Assembly (NCBI RefSeq): GCF_022376295.1
Contig: NZ_CP060140.1
Location: forward strand, 2,918,356-2,982,355
DNA: 64,000 bases
Origin: Nodularia sphaerocarpa UHCC 0038
Lineage (GTDB): Bacteria; Cyanobacteriota; Cyanobacteriia; Cyanobacteriales; Nostocaceae
Direction: 5' to 3'
Positions 12,834 to 21,906 of the stretch are shown one piece after another; position 1 is the first letter of the stretch, and every line of letters starts with the position of its first letter. Made by a program: the position numbers and the translations under genes. Below the pieces are notes generated by a model. It searched no databases. It was not told where the DNA came from and worked only from the letters and a program-made list of their open reading frames with translations.

Positions 12834-13523
12834 CTAACTCCTAAACAACCTTGTATACTGGGTTTCATGCTGCATACTTGCCAAGGACAAACCCCAACTA
12901 CAACAACTGAGTTCGTCATCCTCCAAGGCTAGTATTTTCCCTACAGCAGTGCTAATTAATGGTTGTAACTCCAGTAATAACTCTTGTCCTGCGGTTTGAC
13001 CAAGGGGAATGAGTTTCACCCCAGATGTAATCAAATTACTTGCCCAACTATGCAGATATCCTAGTAAAGCAGCTTGAATATTGATTTGCCAATGAGCGAC
13101 AGCAATACCAAAAGCGATCGCATAATTGCAAGGATTACCCACTGCATTCACTAAAGGCATAATCTCTGGTTGTAGTTTACCAAGTAATTGGGTAAGCGAT
13201 CGCCCCATCTGCCAACTAGATGCCCGTAATTCTTGGGTTTCCCTAGCAGCAGATAACCACATATTCCAATGGGATAAAGCTGAAATATCGCCCATAGCTG
13301 CCGATTGTGCGGATCTTACCATCACCGCCGCGTCTAACTGAACTGCCCCATAATGTAATTCTGCTTCTAACCAATGTTTGAGGCTGTCTTGATCAGAAAT
13401 AATGCCCTTTTCTACTAGCATTTCTAAGCCTTCAGAATAGCTATATGCTCCCACAGGCAGTCCAGGACTCGCTAACTGCAATATGTATAAAAAATTGGCA
13501 TCAGTGAGGGTGATGGTGTCCAT
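12834..13523 (-). CDS. ureF: Urease accessory protein UreF
   Basis: 229 aa, alpha-helical, with the UreF signature SPGLPVGAYSYSEGLE near residues 19-34 and SWASNLITSGVKLIPLGQTAGQ near 155-178. It starts at ATG 13523, inside the last 23 nt of ureE, which indicates translational coupling. UreF bridges UreG to the UreD-urease complex and gates nickel incorporation. The C-terminus ends MQHETQYTRLFRS, the conserved tail used in UreG contact in other species. Confidence 0.97.
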   Translation of the reverse strand: MDTITLTDANFLYILQLASPGLPVGAYSYSEGLEMLVEKGIISDQDSLKHWLEAELHYGAVQLDAAVMVRSAQSAAMGDISALSHWNMWLSAARETQELRASSWQMGRSLTQLLGKLQPEIMPLVNAVGNPCNYAIAFGIAVAHWQINIQAALLGYLHSWASNLITSGVKLIPLGQTAGQELLLELQPLISTAVGKILALEDDELSCCSWGLSLASMQHETQYTRLFRS

Positions 13524-13944
13524 AAGCGCCTAATTCTGGCTGAAATGGTAAGGTTTCCTCTGTAATTTCTAGTCCCAGTTGTTCTAGCATTGTACGTAAA
13601 ACTGAATCTGGTAATAAGCGTAAATAACTTGAGGTCATTTCTACAGGTACATGGCGATTTCCCAAATGGTATGCTGCGCGCATTAATAAAAGCGGTTTTT
13701 GAGCAAAAACTGTTAATACTGTTTCTGGTTTGGCAGTAATTCTAATTAAACTGCTATTGGTTTCGTCTTGTAAAATATCACCATCTCGCAGTAACGTTCC
13801 CCTGGGTAAACGCAAAAATACAACTTTGCCATCTTCGGTTTCAAAGCGATGACGACTGCGGGTGCGTTCTTCTGCTGTCAGTTCTAGAGTCAAAGTAACG
13901 GCAAGATCAGGATTAGGTGCTTGACGTTGGGTTAAAGTCAGCAT
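13501..13944 (-). CDS. ureE: Urease accessory metallochaperone UreE
   Basis: 147 aa. The N-terminal domain contains LTAEERTRSRHRFETEDG and RGTLLRDGD; the C-terminal domain carries YHLGNRHVPVEM, whose His is the dimer-interface nickel ligand in the family. The end is a short His-rich tail, GHHHPH, much shorter than that of Klebsiella UreE but suited to nickel binding. First gene of the ureEFG unit. No clear NtcA box (GTA-N8-TAC) was found in the 140 bp upstream. Confidence 0.96.
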   Translation of the reverse strand: MLTLTQRQAPNPDLAVTLTLELTAEERTRSRHRFETEDGKVVFLRLPRGTLLRDGDILQDETNSSLIRITAKPETVLTVFAQKPLLLMRAAYHLGNRHVPVEMTSSYLRLLPDSVLRTMLEQLGLEITEETLPFQPELGAYGHHHPH

Positions 13945-14021
13945 AATTGATCAAGTTTCAATGTTATATTAAGTCCGGTTTATTAGTTACTATTGCCAAA
14001 ATCATTTCACCCCACCCCCAG

Positions 14022-14045
14022 CCCCTCCCCGCAAGCGAGGAGGGG
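14022..14045. repeat. 24-bp hairpin repeat, copy 2
   Basis: Exact reverse complement of 4321-4344. It lies between the TPR gene and ureE. It may terminate transcription arriving from the TPR gene, though no T-run follows on that strand. Confidence 0.7.
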
Positions 14046-14088
14046 AGATAAAGGATAGCTTTTGTAAGGTTTTTGGTTTAATAAGTCA

Positions 14089-14616
14089 TTAAACTGACAC
14101 TAAGCGTCGTAATGATTCAGCCCGGCGCTTGGCAATGGTGTTATTGGGGGCAAATTTTAGGGCTTCTTCATACATTTGTAGCGCCTGAGTAGTTAATTTC
14201 TTCTTTTCGTAGGCGTGTCCCAGGTTATTCAGTGCTGTTACGTAGTCTGGTTTACGTTTTATAGCTTCTTTATACTGGCGAATTGCTAAGTCATATTGCT
14301 CTTGACTAAAATAAACATATCCTAGTCCGTTATAAATAGGGGCGCTATCTTCTGTCTCTTCTTCTTCTTCAGCAGCTTTCATAGCTTTTTGAAATAGGAC
14401 TATCGCCTGGGAAAATACTTGTTTTTCTGAATAAATACTGGCTAACTCGTAATATTCTTGCGCCGTACCTTTTTCTTTCTCCAATTTCTTGCGTAACCTT
14501 GCTAAGGCACTTTCACGCCTGCGAGTTTTGAAAATTTGGCGGAAAACATTCACAACGGCGAATGAAAGCAGACCTACAAAAATTGACAGATAAATAGTGA
14601 CTAAATTTTTATCCAT
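14089..14616 (-). CDS. Membrane-anchored TPR protein, probably Ycf37-like photosystem I assembly factor
   Basis: 175 aa from ATG 14616; a TTG three codons upstream is less likely. One N-terminal transmembrane helix (about 5-22) is followed by a basic stretch and about three TPR units, best seen as APIYNGLGYVYFSQEQYDLAIRQYKEAI and DYVTALNNLGHAYEKKKLTTQALQMYEEAL taken in parts. An acidic EEEEETED linker sits near residue 87. Size and architecture match cyanobacterial Ycf37, which supports photosystem I assembly or stability. TPR proteins are hard to assign by motif alone, so the specific name is an inference. Confidence 0.7.
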   Translation of the reverse strand: MDKNLVTIYLSIFVGLLSFAVVNVFRQIFKTRRRESALARLRKKLEKEKGTAQEYYELASIYSEKQVFSQAIVLFQKAMKAAEEEEETEDSAPIYNGLGYVYFSQEQYDLAIRQYKEAIKRKPDYVTALNNLGHAYEKKKLTTQALQMYEEALKFAPNNTIAKRRAESLRRLVSV

Positions 14617-14722
14617 TGCCTGCAAATATAAATATTAAAAGCTACTTCTGTCTCTATTATCGGACACTTGGGAGATGCTGGAAATCAGGGAGATATTTCT
14701 TCACTTTATTATTAAGAATTTT

Positions 14723-15553
14723 TTAAGGTAAGCCCCAATATTGAACACGTTCTTTAAGCCAACCCTCTGCTGTATATTTAGCGATCGCTTCATTTACTTG
14801 TCTTCTTAACTGATCGTACTGCAATCCCTTGGGCATGACTACAGACAAAGGTTCAGTTGATAACTTTGTTGGTAAAAGTCGGTATTGGGGATATTGTTGC
14901 ACCCAACCACTCAGAACACTGGCATCAGCAGCAAATGCTACTACTGTATTATTTTCTGTGAGCGATCGCCCTTCTTGATATGAATCAACTCCCACTAACT
15001 CAGCTTTTGGCACATAGTACCGCACTTGGGCAATTGTGCTGGAGTTGTTGATTACGGCTATTTTTCGGTTGGCTAAATCACTTAGCTGACTCACAGAGGC
15101 ATCTTTTGTGACTATTAACGTACCATCAAAATAGTAAGGAACACTGAAACTTACTAAACGAGCGCGGGACTCGGTTGCTGTTACCCTAGCGATCGCTAAA
15201 TCAACTTTATTGCTTAAGACTACAGACAAGCGATCGCGGTTGGCTACTGGTTGGAATTTTACAGCATCCGCTTTCCCTAACAAATCCAACGCCAGACGCT
15301 TCGCCAAGTCAATTTCTAAGCCTTGTAAATTACCGTTAACATCTCTAAATCCCAAGGGACGTAAGTTATCTTTAACGGCAATATTTAAATAACCTCTTCG
15401 CTGAATTTCGGGCATTTGGGCGGCAGATGCCATTAATCCCCAGGAAAAGCTGACAATAAAAAAGATAGTAGCGGATAATACCAGATGTAACGGATTAATT
15501 TTTAGCCCCTCGGCTACGCTCAGGGCAAGCCATCTGTTACATCGGTACTTCAT
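14723..15553 (-). CDS. Periplasmic solute-binding protein, family 3 (amino-acid ABC transporter type)
   Basis: 276 aa. A hydrophobic signal segment (about 22-42) ending ASAAQ precedes a bacterial extracellular solute-binding domain 3: RGYLNIAVKDNLRPLGFRD, then GLEIDLAKRLALDLLG, then VDLAIARVTATESRARLVSFSVPYY in sequence. The ligand is probably a polar amino acid. No permease or ATPase gene lies beside it. The first codons are odd: residues 9-17 (WLALSVAEG and neighbours) are encoded by a dispersed CTGAGCGTAGCCGAGG repeat at 15504-15531, so the original 5' end has probably been replaced or extended by that repeat. The true start is therefore uncertain. Confidence 0.85.
   Translation of the reverse strand: MKYRCNRWLALSVAEGLKINPLHLVLSATIFFIVSFSWGLMASAAQMPEIQRRGYLNIAVKDNLRPLGFRDVNGNLQGLEIDLAKRLALDLLGKADAVKFQPVANRDRLSVVLSNKVDLAIARVTATESRARLVSFSVPYYFDGTLIVTKDASVSQLSDLANRKIAVINNSSTIAQVRYYVPKAELVGVDSYQEGRSLTENNTVVAFAADASVLSGWVQQYPQYRLLPTKLSTEPLSVVMPKGLQYDQLRRQVNEAIAKYTAEGWLKERVQYWGLP
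15504..15531. repeat. Dispersed repeat within the start of the binding-protein gene
   Basis: CCCCTCGGCTACGCTCAGGG belongs to a Nostocales interspersed family; a related GAGCGCAGTCGAAG unit sits at 33133-33146. It contributes coding sequence before the signal peptide. Confidence 0.5.
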
Positions 15554-15565
15554 CCGTTACCATCC

Positions 15566-15922
15566 TTATCCTTTAGCTTGCAGTGCCAATTCCGCAACCT
15601 TGCCGAAACTAGCGGGATCGAGAACTGCCAATTGTGCCAACATTTTGCGATTTAGTTGGATATCAGCTTTTTTCAAGTTGCCGATTAATTGACTGTAGCT
15701 CAAACCATGTTGCCTTGCAGCCGCATTGATCCGAGCAATCCACAGACGACGAAAATCGCGCTTTTTCTTTTTGCGATCGCGGTAGGAACTGCGAAGCGCC
15801 TTCATTACCTGTTGGTTGGCGGTTCTAAACAAAGTTGAATGGGAACCGCGAAAACCTTTAGCTAATTTGAGAATTTTATTGCGGCGTTTACGAGCTACAT
15901 TACCGCGCTTTACTCTGGTCAT
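15566..15922 (-). CDS. rplT: 50S ribosomal protein L20
   Basis: 118 aa, full length. The N-terminus MTRVKRGNVARKRRNKILK and the core GFRGSHSTLFRTANQQV are characteristic. L20 binds 23S rRNA early in 50S assembly. It follows rpmI by 19 nt in one transcription unit. infC, often upstream, is absent here. Confidence 0.98.
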   Translation of the reverse strand: MTRVKRGNVARKRRNKILKLAKGFRGSHSTLFRTANQQVMKALRSSYRDRKKKKRDFRRLWIARINAAARQHGLSYSQLIGNLKKADIQLNRKMLAQLAVLDPASFGKVAELALQAKG

Positions 15923-15941
15923 AGTCTATTTCCTGAAAAAC

Positions 15942-16139
15942 TTACAAATAAGGAAGCATCAAACGCACGTTGTCTTCATCGCGTTCGTGTACAAGTGTGG
16001 ACTTGGACAAGCTACGCTTTTTGTTAGAAGATTTGTGTTCTAAAAGGTGGTTTTTGAAGGCTTTGCGACGCACAATCTTACCTGTACCAGTGGCACGGAA
16101 ACGTTTTGCCGCAGCTTTACGAGTCTTGAGTTTAGGCAT
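15942..16139 (-). CDS. rpmI: 50S ribosomal protein L35
   Basis: 65 aa, highly basic, with KLKTRKAAAKRFRATGTGKI and HLLEHKSSNKKR, matching L35 throughout. Promoter-proximal gene of the rpmI-rplT pair. The upstream neighbour is the helicase, about 52 bp away on the same strand, so read-through is possible. Confidence 0.98.
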   Translation of the reverse strand: MPKLKTRKAAAKRFRATGTGKIVRRKAFKNHLLEHKSSNKKRSLSKSTLVHERDEDNVRLMLPYL

Positions 16140-16191
16140 GGTCTGACTTTAATTCGACACAATCCATAATTATATACTATTATTTACAGAT

Positions 16192-18546
16192 TTAAGTTGC
16201 CAAAGTAACTACACATTCAGGAAACTGACGTTTTAAGGCCGGAAAAACGGGACAAGGCGCTTGTTCTTGCAAATTTTCTGGTTTATTCCAGGTAAAAGGC
16301 GCTTGCTGTGATGCAGACATCCACAATAGCCGCTTGGCTCGTGTCATCGCCACGTAGAGTAAACGATATTCCTCAGAGGTTTTCAAATGTTTTGCCTGTT
16401 CCCACCCATGGGAGACATTAGGTATATTCGATTCGCCGTGGATTGCAGTCCGAATTTGGGCGCGAGCTACTTCTGATAAAGTAAAGTCACCTAAAAACTG
16501 GCTTTTGGGAGGAACCCAAAATTTACCAGGAATTAAGTTTTCATGTAAAAAGGGCATAAATACATAGTCCCAATCCAACCCTTTGGCTTTGTGCATAGTG
16601 ATAATCGTCAGTTGACCGCCACGGGTATAACGCGCGTCTAAATCATCTGTTTCCACTGCTTCAAACCGTTCTGAAGTGACGATTTCACTTAAAGCACAGA
16701 GCATTGCTTCCATTGAATTGTTCTCACCTATTTGCTGGTTTACCCGTTCGGAGAGTTTGTCAGCAGTTGCTAATTCGGCTTGGTCGTACTTTAAAGTTAA
16801 GGCGAGAAAGGCAATCAGGTGATACAGAGGTAGTTCTAACCGAGCGCGGAGTAAACTCCGACACAAATGCGCGGCTTTTTGGACTGTATCTGTCTGGAGT
16901 TCTGCAAGGGGGCCCGGATATAAAAATTCTTCTGGTAAACTAGCGAGGGCGTTGAGGTCTTGGGTAGGAATTAATTGACGCTGTACCAATACTTCTAACG
17001 CCGCTTTAAGGAAGTCAGGAGAATGGGGGCGATCGCAAAATTGCAGTAATCCCAACATTTCTTGGGGGATATGAGAACGGCGATCGCTTTCGCCTACGTC
17101 ATAAAGTGTAATTTTATGCTCCTTACACACAGGAGTTAACATTTCTCCTAGCCAGCGTCCTTGGCGATTTTCTCGCACCAAAATTGCCCCACTCATTTCT
17201 TTGGGATTTTGAGTAAACAACTCAATCACTCTTTGGGACAATAATTCAACTGTGTGATAAATATCACGGGGTGTATAAAGTTCTAGTCCTCGTCCCACTG
17301 GTGCTGGGTTAGGATTTGTTTGAGGATCGGCTGTATCAACGGGGCGGATGTTTTGATCACGAAAAGGGGGTGGAGGGGATGGTTGATTTTTGAGTTGATA
17401 AAAACTGTTTACCCATTCTAGGGCGAAGTTGGCGGCTGCAATGATAATTCGGGTACTGCGTCCAGCTTGATCCATTGTTGCTAATTTGCCAAGGCGATCG
17501 CACTCTTTGCAAAACTCCCGGAAATAAATCGGATCAGCAGGTGTAAAAGTTGAGTTAATCGCTTGATTAGGATCACCAACTCGCACTAGGTTAAGTGGGG
17601 AGTAGGGAGTAGGGAGTGAAGAATTATATTCTTGATTAGTTGCTAAAATCTCTAACAGCTTTGTCTGCAAGGGGCTAGAGTCTTGGGCTTCGTCTTCAAA
17701 TACTGCAAAAACTTGATTTTGCTCAATGCGACGGGCGCTTTCATTGTCGAGGACGCGCAGGGCGGCTAAAATCATATCGTCGTAGTCGATGAAGTCACGC
17801 GATCTCATTAAATTCTGATATTGTTCATACAATCCCGCAGCTACCCGTAAAATTCCATATTTATCTGTAGTTTTTTGACTCCATTCCCGCAGTTTTTCTG
17901 GCAATATTCCCGAACTTTTAGCTTCATGAATGACTGTACTCGCCAAATCTGGTAAAACTTCGGTTCGTAACACTGACTGACGGCGTAATCTTTCTGTCTC
18001 TTCACCGTCAAATTGATGTCCTTCTAGCAACAGAGAATAAGGTTCCCGATTGTTATTAATCCATTGTTCTACGGCTGTGCGAATAAAACGGTGGCTTTGG
18101 TTGGGTGTGATTAATGTGACATTTTCTAATTCTAACCCTGATAAATGAGGGTGACGGCTGGCAATATTCAAAGCTAGACCATGCAGAGTATAGACAGCAA
18201 AGCCTGTTGGAGGTAAAGATAATTGTTTTAAGTAGCCGCGAATTTTTAATTTAATATTGGCAGCTGCTGAACGAGTAAAGGTAACAACTACAATGTGACG
18301 GCGGGAAGAAGGGCGTAATTGTGCAGAAACTTGGTACTGACGGGCGATCGCGATCGCTACAGATGCGGCCATCCCAGTGGATTTACCAGCCCCAGGAACG
18401 GCGGAAACAGCCAATGGACCGAATTGCCAATCAGCCATCTGTTGTTGTCCTGGGCGGAGACTATTGCGGATGTCCAAAATTTTCTCTTGTAATTGTGACG
18501 GGAGAGATTCTTGAGGCACAGTAGCCCTAAAATGAGCGTCTGACAT
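16192..18546 (-). CDS. UvrD/PcrA-like superfamily 1 ATP-dependent helicase
   Basis: 784 aa. Motif I AVPGAGKSTG (about 49-58), motif Ia region VVTFTRSAAANIK, motif II VFEDEAQDSS (about 292), motif III region VRVGDPNQAIN, motif V ITMHKAKGLDWDYVF and motif VI LLYVAMTRAKRLLW are all present, so it is probably an active 3'-5' DNA translocase. It is divergent from canonical UvrD and PcrA, and the biological role (repair or recombination) is unknown. Between motifs II and III the protein contains SLPTPYSP, encoded by three tandem 7-bp repeats, which looks like an insertion tolerated because 21 bp keeps the frame. Confidence 0.9.
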   Translation of the reverse strand: MSDAHFRATVPQESLPSQLQEKILDIRNSLRPGQQQMADWQFGPLAVSAVPGAGKSTGMAASVAIAIARQYQVSAQLRPSSRRHIVVVTFTRSAAANIKLKIRGYLKQLSLPPTGFAVYTLHGLALNIASRHPHLSGLELENVTLITPNQSHRFIRTAVEQWINNNREPYSLLLEGHQFDGEETERLRRQSVLRTEVLPDLASTVIHEAKSSGILPEKLREWSQKTTDKYGILRVAAGLYEQYQNLMRSRDFIDYDDMILAALRVLDNESARRIEQNQVFAVFEDEAQDSSPLQTKLLEILATNQEYNSSLPTPYSPLNLVRVGDPNQAINSTFTPADPIYFREFCKECDRLGKLATMDQAGRSTRIIIAAANFALEWVNSFYQLKNQPSPPPPFRDQNIRPVDTADPQTNPNPAPVGRGLELYTPRDIYHTVELLSQRVIELFTQNPKEMSGAILVRENRQGRWLGEMLTPVCKEHKITLYDVGESDRRSHIPQEMLGLLQFCDRPHSPDFLKAALEVLVQRQLIPTQDLNALASLPEEFLYPGPLAELQTDTVQKAAHLCRSLLRARLELPLYHLIAFLALTLKYDQAELATADKLSERVNQQIGENNSMEAMLCALSEIVTSERFEAVETDDLDARYTRGGQLTIITMHKAKGLDWDYVFMPFLHENLIPGKFWVPPKSQFLGDFTLSEVARAQIRTAIHGESNIPNVSHGWEQAKHLKTSEEYRLLYVAMTRAKRLLWMSASQQAPFTWNKPENLQEQAPCPVFPALKRQFPECVVTLAT
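17597..17617. repeat. STRR of three heptamers inside a helicase gene
   Basis: GGGGAGT-AGGGAGT-AGGGAGT on the + strand, i.e. the CCCCACT/CCCTACT family that otherwise lies between genes (20403, 33105, 37031). Exactly 21 bp, adding seven codons without a shift. Confidence 0.8.
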
Positions 18547-18624
18547 AAAGTTTTAGATTTTCAATGAAATTAAAATTATCAAACCGTAGATTGAGCATCT
18601 TTCATGGAACTAAAGCACAAATTG

Positions 18625-18665
18625 ATCTGTATTTATCTGTATTTATCTGTGTTCATCTGTGGTTA
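18625..18665. repeat. Decamer STRR (ATCTGTATTT/CATCTGTGTT family)
   Basis: About four 10-bp units between the helicase and the glycosyltransferase gene. Related tracts are at 44999, 45637, 59111 and 60821. Confidence 0.75.
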
Positions 18666-18714
18666 ATTATTATTTGATATGCCTATGGTGATAAATTTTC
18701 AGTATGAATAAATA

Positions 18715-20382
18715 ATGACAAATCGCAAACCGTATCTACATTATCTAGGTTTAGCTGGTGCGATCGCACTTGGTGCTGTCTTGCGCTTTTCGCATTTAGA
18801 CTTAAAACCTCTGTGGATGGACGAGGTAATTACTGCTATTTTCAGTTTGGGAAAAAATTACGATAATTTGCCCTTAGATGTCTTATTTCCTCTTCAACGC
18901 GTCCAAGAAATTTTTACTTACCAGCCTGGGGTTAGCTGTGATCAAATTGGCGAAAATCTAGTTAATCAGTCTACCCATCCGCCGTTGTTTTTTTGTGGAA
19001 TGTACAGTTGGTTAGGGTGGATGACTCCCTTGGGTTCAGAGTGGGTGGCAAAATTGCGATCGCTACCAGCTTTATTTGGTGTAGGTGCGATCGCGGCAAT
19101 TTATGCTGTCAACCGCATTGCTTTTTACCCAACATCGGGAATCATCGCGTCCTTAATTATGGCTATTTCTCCCTTTGCTGTTTACCTTTCCCAAGAAGCA
19201 CGCCACTATACTATGCCCATGTTCCTAATAACTTTAGCCTTATTGGGACTAATACAAATTCAGCAGGACATTTTTGAACAACAACGCCTGAGACTTTGGG
19301 TGGTAATTTTATGGTCAATTATTAATACTATTGGTCTTTATGTTCACTACTTTTTTATTTTGGCTTTCATTGCCGAAATTATTACCTTACTCATATTAAT
19401 ATATTGGGGTAAAAATCAGATTCTAAATCAACGCCAAATTTGCATAACTTTAATTATATCAACTACTGGAGTTGTAATTAGTTTCCTTCCCTGGCTAAGG
19501 GTAATATTAAATCATGCTCAGAGTGCTGAAACCAATTGGCTACCTGCTACCATGCACATTGCACCACTATATCAAACTGTAATTAGTTGGGTATTAATGG
19601 TGATTGCTTTACCTGTGGAAAACCAGCCTCTGCTAATTACAGTTATCTGTGGCTTTTTTATGGTAAGTTTTGCTATTTGGTTAGGTTGGCAGGTATGCAA
19701 AGGTTTAAAACTGCTGTTGTTAGAAAATACAACTCATTTAGCGACATTAACACTTTTAAGTTTTACTATTGTTGTATTAATCCAATTCTTTGCGATCGCC
19801 TATTTATTAGGTAAAGATATAACTATTATTCCCCGCTATAGCTTTGTTTATTATCCCAGTTTTTGCGCTTTGTTAGCAGCTAGCATTAGCAAAACTCACA
19901 AGTCAAAACTGATCATTTTGCTGGTTGGTATGCTCAGTTGTGTTTTTGTAGTTTCTAACTTAGTCTTTCAAAAGCCTTTCCAGCCTGAGAAAGTTGCTCA
20001 AAACATGAATTTAGATCCCTCTGTCCCTATCATGCTGGTAGTAGGATACAACAATTATCAGGATGTGGCGTTGGGATTAAGTTTTGCTTTGGCGTTAGAA
20101 AAAGTTAGAAGTAACACAAACGCTGCTATTCCAGTTCGTGTCAATAACTTTGATAGTTTTGCTTTTTTACACAAATCTCTAAATTCACCTGCTTTCTGGA
20201 ACAAGCTTGATGAAATGCCAATACCAGCAATATCTCAGATGAATTTGTGGATAGTGGGACCAGGAATGAGAAAACGGGATTATCCCCAACAGGTGGGGCT
20301 GTCTGGGGATAGTATTTGTACCATAGAGACGACACAGCACTATCGCATAGGTATTCCCTATCAGCTTTATCGCTGTAAATAA
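18715..20382 (+). CDS. Polytopic membrane glycosyltransferase (GT39/ArnT-like fold)
   Basis: 555 aa, ATG start. About ten hydrophobic segments. Near residue 40 is the DE motif in LWMDEVITAIFSLG, typical of the first periplasmic loop of dolichyl/undecaprenyl-phosphate-sugar dependent transferases (PMT_2 superfamily). STHPPLFF near residue 90 and SQEARHYTMPM near 160 are further family-like loop motifs. It probably transfers a lipid-linked sugar to an envelope or exported acceptor; donor and acceptor are unknown. It stands alone, convergent with raf1. Confidence 0.75.
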   Translation: MTNRKPYLHYLGLAGAIALGAVLRFSHLDLKPLWMDEVITAIFSLGKNYDNLPLDVLFPLQRVQEIFTYQPGVSCDQIGENLVNQSTHPPLFFCGMYSWLGWMTPLGSEWVAKLRSLPALFGVGAIAAIYAVNRIAFYPTSGIIASLIMAISPFAVYLSQEARHYTMPMFLITLALLGLIQIQQDIFEQQRLRLWVVILWSIINTIGLYVHYFFILAFIAEIITLLILIYWGKNQILNQRQICITLIISTTGVVISFLPWLRVILNHAQSAETNWLPATMHIAPLYQTVISWVLMVIALPVENQPLLITVICGFFMVSFAIWLGWQVCKGLKLLLLENTTHLATLTLLSFTIVVLIQFFAIAYLLGKDITIIPRYSFVYYPSFCALLAASISKTHKSKLIILLVGMLSCVFVVSNLVFQKPFQPEKVAQNMNLDPSVPIMLVVGYNNYQDVALGLSFALALEKVRSNTNAAIPVRVNNFDSFAFLHKSLNSPAFWNKLDEMPIPAISQMNLWIVGPGMRKRDYPQQVGLSGDSICTIETTQHYRIGIPYQLYRCK

Positions 20383-20402
20383 AGATTAGCCTTTAGTTTT
20401 TT

Positions 20403-20427
20403 GACTCCCCACTCCCTACTCCCTACT
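20403..20427. repeat. Heptamer STRR (CCCCACT/CCCTACT), three units
   Basis: Lies in the 48-bp gap between two convergent genes. Same family as 33105-33337. Confidence 0.75.
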
Positions 20428-20430
20428 TAA

Positions 20431-21519
20431 TTATTCGTCAATTTGCCAGGAATCTTTGCTGATGTCATCATCGAAGATTTTCTTAGGACGCACAATTACA
20501 ATCAGTCTCCCTAGCAGAGGAATTTCTGGCTCGGTTTCAAACCACTGAAAGTCTAATTCACCGTTGTGTTCAACAACAAAGTAGCTGGAGTCATCCCATT
20601 GTCGCCCGGCGCGATCTATAGCAACCAGGACTGGTTTGGGTGGGTTTTTGTCTTGCTTGGGGAGGCGATCGCTACTACAGAAAATCGCTACGGGGTCTTC
20701 TGCACTCAATAACACTTGCCAACCCGGTAAAGGTACCCAAGCTTGTTCACCCGCAAACTTGACTAAACCAAATGGCTCAATGGTTTCTACCACAGGCACA
20801 CTTTGCAAGTCTTGTGCTGTTAATGGAAACTCCCCTACTACTGGCAGGATGCGAGGTAATTCTTCTTCGGACTCAAATCGATAAAAAGGTAGAATAGGCG
20901 CTGAACGCTGGGAAACTACTGTAAAATCAACGAGTAACTCTTCAATTTGCTTCCTGGCTGTGGGCGTGTGAGCAAAACGTAAACCTTTGGCAATGAAGCG
21001 CGATCGCTCTTGCAAATCTGTATATTGCCGTGCTAATTTCCACGCTTGATAAGCAACTGCATCCCCTGGATGGGCAGTAAAGCCATCTGGTAAACGTGGA
21101 AAGCGAGAAAAATCTTTAATTGCTTTTGCTACTTCTCGCGCTTCATCAAGATCGACTTTGTGGATAAAGCTAAGTTCAGCCGCCGCAGCTCGTTCTTGGT
21201 GGGTAAGCAAGCGTAGTTCATACAAAACATCACTACCCCGTGTAGTATAGTGCGCTCGCGTTTCTTCCGAAGCACCACCTTCTGCTAAAGAATGATAAAC
21301 TTGAGAGCCAACAATGACCTGATTTTGTTGAATTGGCTCAAATCCAGTTTCCTCAAAGATTTGCTGGGGATTGTAACCAGCTTTGAGCAAGGAGGCGATC
21401 GCTACTCCCCACTCTACCCAGTTACCTTGTTTTTGCCTCAGCTTTCGTAGTAATTCTTTTACTACATCGTCGTTAATAGCATTTTCAGTATTTTGAGCAT
21501 TAGAAGGTAGATTAGTCAT
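20431..21519 (-). CDS. raf1: RuBisCO accumulation factor 1
   Basis: 362 aa, the size of cyanobacterial Raf1. An N-terminal helical domain (about 15-200: LLRKLRQKQGNWVEWG, then ETGFEPIQQNQVIVGSQVY, then ELSFIHKVDLDEAREVAKAI) is followed by a linker and a C-terminal beta domain (about 220-345). Raf1 binds folded RbcL and brackets RbcL dimers during assembly of the L8 core before RbcS joins. rbcLXS and ccm genes are not in the window. The gene appears monocistronic. Confidence 0.92.
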   Translation of the reverse strand: MTNLPSNAQNTENAINDDVVKELLRKLRQKQGNWVEWGVAIASLLKAGYNPQQIFEETGFEPIQQNQVIVGSQVYHSLAEGGASEETRAHYTTRGSDVLYELRLLTHQERAAAAELSFIHKVDLDEAREVAKAIKDFSRFPRLPDGFTAHPGDAVAYQAWKLARQYTDLQERSRFIAKGLRFAHTPTARKQIEELLVDFTVVSQRSAPILPFYRFESEEELPRILPVVGEFPLTAQDLQSVPVVETIEPFGLVKFAGEQAWVPLPGWQVLLSAEDPVAIFCSSDRLPKQDKNPPKPVLVAIDRAGRQWDDSSYFVVEHNGELDFQWFETEPEIPLLGRLIVIVRPKKIFDDDISKDSWQIDE

Positions 21520-21598
21520 AATTAATTCTGACGCAGAAGCTTCAACTTGAGAGGGTGATTAATTTTTCTTGATGGAAATCTTATTGTAATCTTTAACA

Positions 21599-21631
21599 GT
21601 TGTAGACGTGAGCAATCGTCGTCTCTACAAC
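21599..21631. repeat. Hairpin repeat GTTGTAGACG...CGTCTCTACAAC
   Basis: The 387-base gap 21520-21906 between divergent genes has no coding sequence. It holds this dispersed-type palindrome and, near 21884-21900, A/T-rich -10-like hexamers that may serve the downstream REC-GAF gene. Nothing else is recognised. Confidence 0.5.
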
Positions 21632-21906
21632 CCTCGCTGGCTGTCCAAGGCGACGATGTGGGGGATTTTCCAGCTAAGTCAGAACAAATTTCAGATAAAA
21701 AACTTTATATAGCATTTAAAGTTCAGTACAAAACAGGCGTGGAACTTTTGACTCTAACCTAACTCTAGCTAAGAAATTAGACTTACTGACAATCAGTTGG
21801 AACTATGCCGAATGACAACCGTAAATTCACCCCAGGGCTGATGGCTATTCCCAATGAATGTGGGTACGCAATATAACATAATGATAATACTGATAGTAAT
21901 TTTCTC

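Noticed and set aside
12824..12919. Longer start for UreG overlapping ureF
   Set aside because: UreG homology starts at ATG 12823, which has its own AGAGAGAGG ribosome binding site.
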